Positions 8,383 to 13,399 of a DNA stretch of 20,535 bases are shown here, one piece after another. Position 1 is the stretch's first letter, and every line of letters starts with the position of its first letter. The DNA lies in the NCBI GenBank assembly GCA_947629735.1, contig CANREX010000008.1:1-20535 (forward strand), in the 5' to 3' direction. The notes beneath the pieces were generated by a model, which saw only the letters and a program-made list of their open reading frames with translations, searched no databases and was not told the origin of the DNA. The translations under genes and the position numbers were made by a program. The stretch comes from an uncultured Clostridia bacterium. Lineage in GTDB: Bacteria; Bacillota; Clostridia; Christensenellales; Borkfalkiaceae.

Positions 8383-9441
8383 ATGACAGGTTACAAGACG
8401 AGAAAGGTGAATATCGGCGGCGTTCCCGTGGGCGGGGGCGAGCGCGTAAAAATTCAGTCGATGTGTACGACAAAGACGTCGGACATATCGGCTACGGCGG
8501 AGCAGACGGCGCGGCTGAAAAAGGCGGGCTGCGAGATAGTGCGCGTTTCCGTCCTCGACGAAGAGGACGCTCTCGCCATAAGACAATTGAAAAAGCTCGT
8601 GGATATCCCCATCGTGGCGGACATCCACTTTTCCCATAAACTCGCCCTGCGCGCGATAGAGAGCGGCTGCGACAAAGTGAGGGTGAATCCCGGCAATATC
8701 GGCGGCGAGAGGGAGTTGAAGATAGTCGCGGACTGCATAAAGGCGCACAAAATACCCGTGCGCGTCGGCGCGAATACGGGCAGCATTGAAAAGCAATATC
8801 TTGAAAAATACGGCCGAAGCGCAGAAGCGTTGGTGGAAAGCGCCCTCTATAACGCGCGGGTGTTCGAAAAGTGCGGCGTCGGCGACATAGTCGTCTCGGT
8901 CAAGGCTTCGAGCGTGCCGCTCACGTACGAGGCGTACACGCTCTTATCCCGAAAGTGCGATTATCCCCTGCACATAGGCGTGACGGAAGCGGGCACGGAA
9001 CAGATGGCGATAATGAAGTCGGGCGCGGCTCTCGGCGCGCTGCTTCTGAACGGCATAGGCGACACTCTCCGCGTTTCCATTACGGGCGACCCCGTGCGCG
9101 AGGTGATAGCCGCCCGCAACCTTTTAAGGGCGGTCGGGATAGACAAAAACTTCGCTGACGTCATCTCCTGCCCGACGTGCGGCAGGTGCATGTGGGATTC
9201 CGCCGCTCTCGCCGAAAAGGTAAACGAGAGGGTGAAGGACGTCGTCAAGCCCTTGAAAATCGCGGTCATGGGCTGCGTCGTGAACGGACCGGGCGAGGCG
9301 CGCGACTGCGACATAGGCATAGCGGGCTCGGCGGAATATTGCCTCATTTTTAAGGGCGGAGAGATAGTCAAAAAGGTAGAGCGGGAAAAGGCGGAAGAGG
9401 CGTTCTTTTCCGAGATTGACAATCTGTTAGGCGAAAAATAA
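8383..9441 (+). CDS. ispG: 4-hydroxy-3-methylbut-2-enyl diphosphate synthase
   Basis: IspG is the [4Fe-4S] enzyme that reductively converts MEcPP to HMBPP, the seventh step of the MEP isoprenoid pathway. The 352-residue product fits the short bacterial form. A TIM-barrel N-terminal part starts TRKVNIGGVPVGGGERVKIQ and includes VADIHFSHKLAL and RVNPGNIGG. The C-terminal cluster domain has the three ligand cysteines Cys263 and Cys266 (SCPTCGRC) and Cys298 (GCVVNGPGEA), with the fourth-ligand Glu305 in the same motif. The start ATG has no Shine-Dalgarno and sits 12 bases after a hairpin; the N terminus nevertheless matches the family and no earlier start is available. In many Firmicutes dxr and rseP precede ispG; here nrdR does. 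Confidence 0.96.
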   Translation: MTGYKTRKVNIGGVPVGGGERVKIQSMCTTKTSDISATAEQTARLKKAGCEIVRVSVLDEEDALAIRQLKKLVDIPIVADIHFSHKLALRAIESGCDKVRVNPGNIGGERELKIVADCIKAHKIPVRVGANTGSIEKQYLEKYGRSAEALVESALYNARVFEKCGVGDIVVSVKASSVPLTYEAYTLLSRKCDYPLHIGVTEAGTEQMAIMKSGAALGALLLNGIGDTLRVSITGDPVREVIAARNLLRAVGIDKNFADVISCPTCGRCMWDSAALAEKVNERVKDVVKPLKIAVMGCVVNGPGEARDCDIGIAGSAEYCLIFKGGEIVKKVEREKAEEAFFSEIDNLLGEK

Positions 9442-9478
9442 CAAAATACCGCGACATAAAGCGCGAAGAAGCACAAAT

Positions 9479-9568
9479 ATAAAACAGCTAAAAGCGGTTA
9501 AATACAGTAAAAAAGCGGTCAAAACCGCAAAAAACGGGCAAAATCACGGTAAAATCGGTAAAAAATAA
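9479..9568. repeat. Nine phased A-tracts upstream of the PolC-like gene
   Basis: The 127-base ispG-polC-like gap ends in a degenerate ~10-base repeat. A-tracts (3-6 A) are centred near 9482.5, 9491.5, 9501, 9511.5, 9522.5, 9531.5, 9541.5, 9552.5 and 9562.5, a mean step of 10.0 bases. They are separated by CGGT-like or CCGC-like blocks. This is the pattern of intrinsically curved DNA. GCGGT/ACCGC at 9515-9528 can form a small hairpin, but it has no U-run on the plus strand. I find no clear promoter elements and no Shine-Dalgarno before the ATG at 9569. Confidence 0.65.
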
Positions 9569-11104
9569 ATGTCGGAAAATATTCTGGAAGAAATCCGCGC
9601 CATACCCTCTTTCGACAGGGCGATAATAAAGAGCGTGGAGCTCATAAAATCGGAAAAGCGGGTGGAAATAAATATAGTAACGGACAAGGCGTTTGCGGAA
9701 GAGGACGGTCGGAAGGTAAAGGTGATCGCCCGCTCTTTCGTGCCCGGGTTTTTTTCGTGCGACGTGTATCTGACAAAGCTCACCCCCGACGAGGGCATGG
9801 TTGCAAAGAAGATTTATGCGCTCATTCCCGAGATAAACCGCCCTTTATCTTCATTCATAACGCCCGACGACATCAGCGTGGAGCGCACGGAGAACGGTTT
9901 TTATTTCACCGTCAAGATAATTCACACGTCCGTCTATTCCGACGGGTTCGCAAGCGCCATTGCCAAGTCGCTGAAAGAAAATTTTTGCGGTGAATTTTCG
10001 GGCGAGTGCGTCGCCTCGGAAAAGAAGATAGACGACATCGACACGGAGGAAACGCACGAAAATATCCAATTCGAACTCCCCGTAAGGAGATTTCCCATCG
10101 TGGACTTCGAATTCATCGAGGGCAACGACAAGCAGACGTCCGCCGTCTATATGTGCGATTTGAATTTCGAGAGCGAAAGCGTAGTGCTCTGCGGCAAGAT
10201 AGTGGAGATGCGGGAGCATTTCTTCAAGAAGAACGAAAAAGATAAACTTATGTACAACTTCACCGTGACGGACGGCACGGCGAGGCTGAAAGTGGGGTAT
10301 TTCACGCGGCAAAGGAGCGTCGAAAAGATAAAAAAACTGCAAGTCGGCGATGAGATAGTGCTGACTTGCAGGAGCGAAAATTTCAACGGCGGCTTGCGCG
10401 CGACGGCGGTTTTCATAGACCGCGGCAGACAGCCCGAAAATTTCGTGCCCGAAAAACGCCCTTCCAAGCCCGTCCCCAAATATTACGAGACGGTGTTCCC
10501 TCAGCCGTTCGAGGATTTCACCCAACGCGATTTATTCTACAAGGAAAACCTCCCCGACTGCTTGAAAGACAACGTTTTCGTCGTGTTCGACCTTGAAACG
10601 ACGGGGCTCAACACCTCGCCGGCTTCGGGCAACATGGATAAGATAATAGAGATAGGCGCGTATAAGATAATCGGCGGGGAGATAAAGGAGAGCTTCACAA
10701 CGTTCGTAAACCCCGAATGCGCTCTCCCACGCGACATAATAAGCCTGACGGGCATAGACCAACAGACGGTGGACGCCGCGCCCGTTTGCGACAAAGTAAT
10801 GCCCGATTTTTACAAGTTCTGCGACGGCGCGTATCTCGTCGGGCACAACGCGGCGAATTTCGATTTCAGATTTATAGACTACTACGGCTCTCGCTGCGGA
10901 TATATCTTCGAGCGCAGGATATTCGACACAATCCCGCTTTCCCAACAGATCCTTCCCGGGCTTTCCAATTACAAGCTGAACACGGTTGCCGACCGCTTCG
11001 GGATAACTTTCAACCACCACAGGGCGACGGACGACGCGCTTGTGACGGCAAAAATCTTCATAGAATTGTTAAAAATAAAAAAAGTTTTACCAAATCCCTG
11101 TTAA
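9569..11104 (+). CDS. PolC-derived OB-fold/DEDDh 3'-5' exonuclease lacking PHP and polymerase domains
   Basis: The 511-residue protein aligns by eye with the front part of PolC, the Firmicutes replicative polymerase, and sits in the polC place between ispG and rimP. Residues 1 to ~185 resemble the PolC N-terminal region. Residues ~195-300 form the OB fold (VVLCGKIVEMRE...YNFTVTDGTARLKVGYF). A proline/lysine-rich linker of ~45 residues stands where PHP-N should be. The exonuclease follows with an intact active site: Asp341 and Glu343 (FDLETTGL), Asp432 (GHNAANFDF), His484 and Asp489 (HHRATDDA). The protein ends ten residues after this domain, where PHP-C and the polymerase (~900 residues) would begin. 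The next bases are a promoter and rimP, so no broken polymerase remnant remains. It could be a free proofreading subunit or a DNA/RNA exonuclease; which is unknown. There is no Shine-Dalgarno. Confidence 0.85.
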   Translation: MSENILEEIRAIPSFDRAIIKSVELIKSEKRVEINIVTDKAFAEEDGRKVKVIARSFVPGFFSCDVYLTKLTPDEGMVAKKIYALIPEINRPLSSFITPDDISVERTENGFYFTVKIIHTSVYSDGFASAIAKSLKENFCGEFSGECVASEKKIDDIDTEETHENIQFELPVRRFPIVDFEFIEGNDKQTSAVYMCDLNFESESVVLCGKIVEMREHFFKKNEKDKLMYNFTVTDGTARLKVGYFTRQRSVEKIKKLQVGDEIVLTCRSENFNGGLRATAVFIDRGRQPENFVPEKRPSKPVPKYYETVFPQPFEDFTQRDLFYKENLPDCLKDNVFVVFDLETTGLNTSPASGNMDKIIEIGAYKIIGGEIKESFTTFVNPECALPRDIISLTGIDQQTVDAAPVCDKVMPDFYKFCDGAYLVGHNAANFDFRFIDYYGSRCGYIFERRIFDTIPLSQQILPGLSNYKLNTVADRFGITFNHHRATDDALVTAKIFIELLKIKKVLPNPC

Positions 11105-11107
11105 AAC

Positions 11108-11136
11108 TTGCCAAAACGAAAATGCCGTGTTATAAT
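11108..11136 (+). promoter_or_regulatory. Sigma-A promoter for the rimP-nusA-infB operon
   Basis: TTGCCA (11108-11113), a 17-base spacer and an extended -10 TGTTATAAT (11128-11136) form a near-consensus housekeeping promoter. An A/T-rich stretch just upstream (about 11069-11090) could act as an UP element. Transcription should begin near 11143, giving a ~70-base leader before rimP. Confidence 0.85.
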
Positions 11137-11165
11137 AGTTTCAGACTTAATACTTAGCTATAAGA

Positions 11166-11192
11166 TTGAGTGCCTTGACAAAAGGCACTCAA
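11166..11192 (+). promoter_or_regulatory. Perfect 11-bp hairpin in the rimP-nusA leader (candidate attenuator)
   Basis: TTGAGTGCCTT (11166-11176) and AAGGCACTCAA (11182-11192) pair perfectly around loop GACAA. The following TACTTGTATT is U-rich but interrupted. That makes it a weak intrinsic terminator, the type that in Bacillus needs NusA. It lies 20 bases before the rimP start. The loop side also holds TTGACA (11175-11180), 16 bases before TGTATT, a possible but weaker second promoter. Confidence 0.65.
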
Positions 11193-11212
11193 TACTTGTA
11201 TTACGGGGCATG

Positions 11213-11671
11213 ATGAAATTTAAATCTGTTAATGAAATTGCGGCGTTCATGCAAAATATCGCCGCGCCTATGGGGATAGAAATTGTGGACGTGGAGTGTT
11301 CGGAACGCGCCGCGACGCTCACGGTGTTCATAGAGACGGAGCAAGGGGTAGACCTCGACACCTGCGAAAAATTCCACAACGCCATTTTAGACCCGATAGA
11401 CGTCCTCGACCCGAGCTTCGGCGAGCCTTACACGTTAAACGTTTCGAGCCCGGGGCTCGACAGACCGTTTAAGACGGAGCGCGACTTTGCCCGAAATATC
11501 GGCAAGGAAGTGGAAGTCAAACTGTTTGCGCCCTTAAAGGGCAAAAAGTTTTTGGAAGGAGTGCTCGCGTCGTTTGACGAAACGACCGTGACGATAGAGA
11601 CGTCGGGCGAAAGCCTGCGCCTGCCCCGCAACAAAATAGCCAAGATAAACAAGGCGATCAAATTCGAATAA
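11213..11671 (+). CDS. rimP: Ribosome maturation factor RimP
   Basis: RimP helps assemble the 30S subunit and is the usual first gene before nusA. From ATG 11213 it has 152 residues, a normal length. The N-terminal alpha/beta domain includes GIEIVDVECSERAATLTVFI and VDLDTCEKFHNAIL. The family signature VSSPGLDRPFKTERDF follows, then a C-terminal SH3-like barrel ending LPRNKIAKINKAIKFE. Two ATG codons are adjacent (11210 and 11213). I prefer the second because ACGGGG (11203-11208) is too close to the first, but neither has a strong ribosome site. The frame is open back to a TTG at 11108; that extension crosses the promoter and hairpin and is not RimP. Confidence 0.93.
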   Translation: MKFKSVNEIAAFMQNIAAPMGIEIVDVECSERAATLTVFIETEQGVDLDTCEKFHNAILDPIDVLDPSFGEPYTLNVSSPGLDRPFKTERDFARNIGKEVEVKLFAPLKGKKFLEGVLASFDETTVTIETSGESLRLPRNKIAKINKAIKFE

Positions 11672-11718
11672 ATTTCTGCGCTTCAAGCGTTCACAGATAT
11701 TTTTTAGGAGAAATAAAG

Positions 11719-12810
11719 ATGGTAAACAAAGATTTTTTTGCCGCACTCGCGGATCTTGAAAAGGAAAAGGGAATCCCTCAGGAAGTATTTATAGAAGCGT
11801 TGAAAAACGCCCTCGTCTCCGCGCTCAAAAAACAGACGCCCGGGGCGGTGGGAACGGTGGAGTTGAAGCTCGTGCCCGAAAAGGGAACGATCGAATTCTA
11901 TTCCGTAAAGACCGTCGTGGAGGAAGTCGCCGATAAAGACACGGAGATTTCCCTCGAAGAGGCGCGCACAATCAAAAAGAGCGCGAAAGTAGGGGATAAG
12001 ATGACGGAAAAATTCGTTCCCAAGGACTTTTCGCGCATAGCCGCGCAGACGGCAAAGCAGGTCATACTGCAAAAACTTCACGAAACAGAGCGCGACGCCG
12101 CCATGAACGAATTCTCGGACAAGGAAGGCGAGCTCGTCGTCGGCACTGTAAGGAAAATCGACCTCAAAAATATCTATATCGAACTCGGCAAAGGGCAGGT
12201 TGAAGGTCTGCTGATGCCCTCCGACCAAGTCCCGGGCGAGACTTATAACGTCAACGACAAGATAAAGGTGTTCGTCCGCAGGGTGAAGAGCGGTTTTAAA
12301 GGCGCGCAGGTGCTCGTCAGCCGTTCCGCCGCGGGGCTTGTAAGGAAGCTGTTCGAAGAAGAAGTGCCCGAAATAAAGCAAGGCACGGTGGTTATCAGGG
12401 AAATCTCCCGCGAGGCGGGCGCAAGGACGAAGATAGCGATTTCTTCCGAGGACAGCAGGGTAGACGCGATAGGTGCGTGCGTCGGCAATAAGGGCGCGCG
12501 CGTAAACGCCATTGTGGAAGAGCTGCACGGCGAAAAGATAGACATCATTCCTTGGAGCGATAACCCGCTCGAATTCATAGCCAAAGCGCTTTCCCCCGCA
12601 AAGGTCATCTCGGTTACCCAGCTCGACGGCGAAAAGACGGCGATGGCGGTCGTTCCCGACGACAAACTCTCCCTCGCGATAGGCAAGGACGGACAAAACG
12701 CCCGTCTTGCGGTAAAGCTCACGGGCTGGAAGATAGACGTCAAGAGCGAATCTGCGGCGGCGAAGCTCGGGCTCAATTTCACGGAAGAGAGCGGAGAGGA
12801 AAACGCGTAA
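11719..12810 (+). CDS. nusA: Transcription termination/antitermination factor NusA
   Basis: NusA binds RNA polymerase and nascent RNA and modulates pausing, termination and antitermination. The 363-residue length matches the short Firmicutes form (B. subtilis has 371) without the proteobacterial C-terminal acidic repeats. The N-terminal polymerase-binding domain covers about 1-125. The S1 domain starts near residue 137 (GTVRKIDLKNIYIELGKGQVEGLL). KH1 carries GACVGNKGARV around residue 256 and KH2 carries LAIGKDGQNARLA around residue 320. Start: AGGAG at 11707-11710 region, eight to nine bases before ATG. A 47-base gap separates it from rimP; rnpM follows after six bases. Confidence 0.97.
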   Translation: MVNKDFFAALADLEKEKGIPQEVFIEALKNALVSALKKQTPGAVGTVELKLVPEKGTIEFYSVKTVVEEVADKDTEISLEEARTIKKSAKVGDKMTEKFVPKDFSRIAAQTAKQVILQKLHETERDAAMNEFSDKEGELVVGTVRKIDLKNIYIELGKGQVEGLLMPSDQVPGETYNVNDKIKVFVRRVKSGFKGAQVLVSRSAAGLVRKLFEEEVPEIKQGTVVIREISREAGARTKIAISSEDSRVDAIGACVGNKGARVNAIVEELHGEKIDIIPWSDNPLEFIAKALSPAKVISVTQLDGEKTAMAVVPDDKLSLAIGKDGQNARLAVKLTGWKIDVKSESAAAKLGLNFTEESGEENA

Positions 12811-12816
12811 CAGCCC

Positions 12817-13092
12817 ATGCCTAAAACGAGAAAGATACCCCTCAGGCAGTGCATAGCGTGCAGGGAGTTGAAAGACAAAAAAGAAATGTTGCGGGTTGTC
12901 AAGACGTCCGATGGGGAAATCTTCCTCGATTTTTCGCTCAAAGCGGCGGGAAGGGGCGCGTACATCTGCGACAATCCCGAATGTATAAAAAAGCTGCGTG
13001 CAAAGAAGATGCTCGACAAGACTTTTTCGTGCAGGGTGGACGACAAAGTGTATGCCGCCATCGAGGAGGAATACCTTGGCAGGAAAGGTTGA
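12817..13092 (+). CDS. rnpM: RNase P modulator RnpM (YlxR family)
   Basis: This is the small basic YlxR/DUF448 protein found between nusA and infB, reported in B. subtilis to bind RNase P RNA and modulate its activity. It has 91 residues. The signature R-Q-C-I-A-C-R with Cys12 and Cys15 opens the domain. FLDFSLKAAGRGAYIC follows at about 36-51, with Cys51 and Cys56. The C-terminal region RAKKMLDKTFSCRVD is basic. The gene starts six bases after nusA, and its last 17 bases overlap the next gene, so expression is tied to the operon. Confidence 0.94.
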   Translation: MPKTRKIPLRQCIACRELKDKKEMLRVVKTSDGEIFLDFSLKAAGRGAYICDNPECIKKLRAKKMLDKTFSCRVDDKVYAAIEEEYLGRKG

Positions 13093-13396
13093 AACATACG
13101 TCGGATTCTGCCTGCGGGCGAGGAAGATATCCCTCGGCGCGGGTACGATAGATTTCTTAAAGAAGGGCGTCTATCTGATAATGGTGTGTTCGACGGCTTC
13201 GGACAACGCCAAAAAGACGGCTCTGAAATTCAAAAACAGGTTTTCGTGCCCGATGATAGAGTGCAAGACGGGGCTCGAAAACGTCGTGCATAAACAGGGT
13301 TGCAAAATTGCCGCGATACGCGACGAAAATTTAGCGCGGGCAATATGCGATAATTTGGACGGCGACTACGTGTTATGCGACGGAGGCAATAAATAA
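13076..13396 (+). CDS. ylxQ: L7Ae-family ribosomal/K-turn-binding protein (YlxQ-like), TTG start
   Basis: This is the L7Ae/L30e/S12e-fold protein usually placed between ylxR and infB; relatives bind kink-turn RNA. From TTG 13076 it is 106 residues. GFCLRARKISLGAGT at the N terminus, KKGVYLIMVCSTASDNAKKTAL in the middle and GCKIAAIRDENLARAI near the end follow the family plan. The TTG is chosen because an excellent GAGGAGGA (13063-13070) lies five bases before it and the family similarity begins right there. Upstream in-frame codons lie inside rnpM and encode nothing recognisable. It overlaps rnpM by 17 bases and ends three bases before infB. Confidence 0.9.
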   Translation: MAGKVETYVGFCLRARKISLGAGTIDFLKKGVYLIMVCSTASDNAKKTALKFKNRFSCPMIECKTGLENVVHKQGCKIAAIRDENLARAICDNLDGDYVLCDGGNK

Positions 13397-13399
13397 GAT

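Noticed and set aside
9515..9534. Minus-strand intrinsic terminator (5-bp GCGGT/ACCGC stem followed by T6 on the minus strand)
   Set aside because: No minus-strand gene exists nearby for it to end, and the stem is short and part of the degenerate repeat.
9440..9566. An open lysine-rich frame in the ispG-polC-like gap
   Set aside because: It has no ATG, GTG or TTG start in frame, and its apparent repeats simply translate the A-tract array.
9569..11104. A frameshifted polC pseudogene
   Set aside because: The exonuclease ends cleanly at its domain border with all catalytic residues intact, and the 108 bases after it hold a promoter and leader, with no polymerase or PHP remnant.
11108..11209. 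N-terminal extension of rimP from a TTG
   Set aside because: It would translate the promoter -35 and the leader hairpin; RimP family length and similarity begin at 11210/11213.
11704..12696. A 330-codon open frame on the minus strand covering most of nusA
   Set aside because: It is antisense to a fully recognisable nusA, resembles no family I know and has odd composition. It arises because the sense codons that would give antisense stops (TTA, CTA, TCA) are rare here. The same applies to the long minus-strand frames at 829-1794, 2675-3385, 4010-4693, 1966-2586 and 13439-14050.
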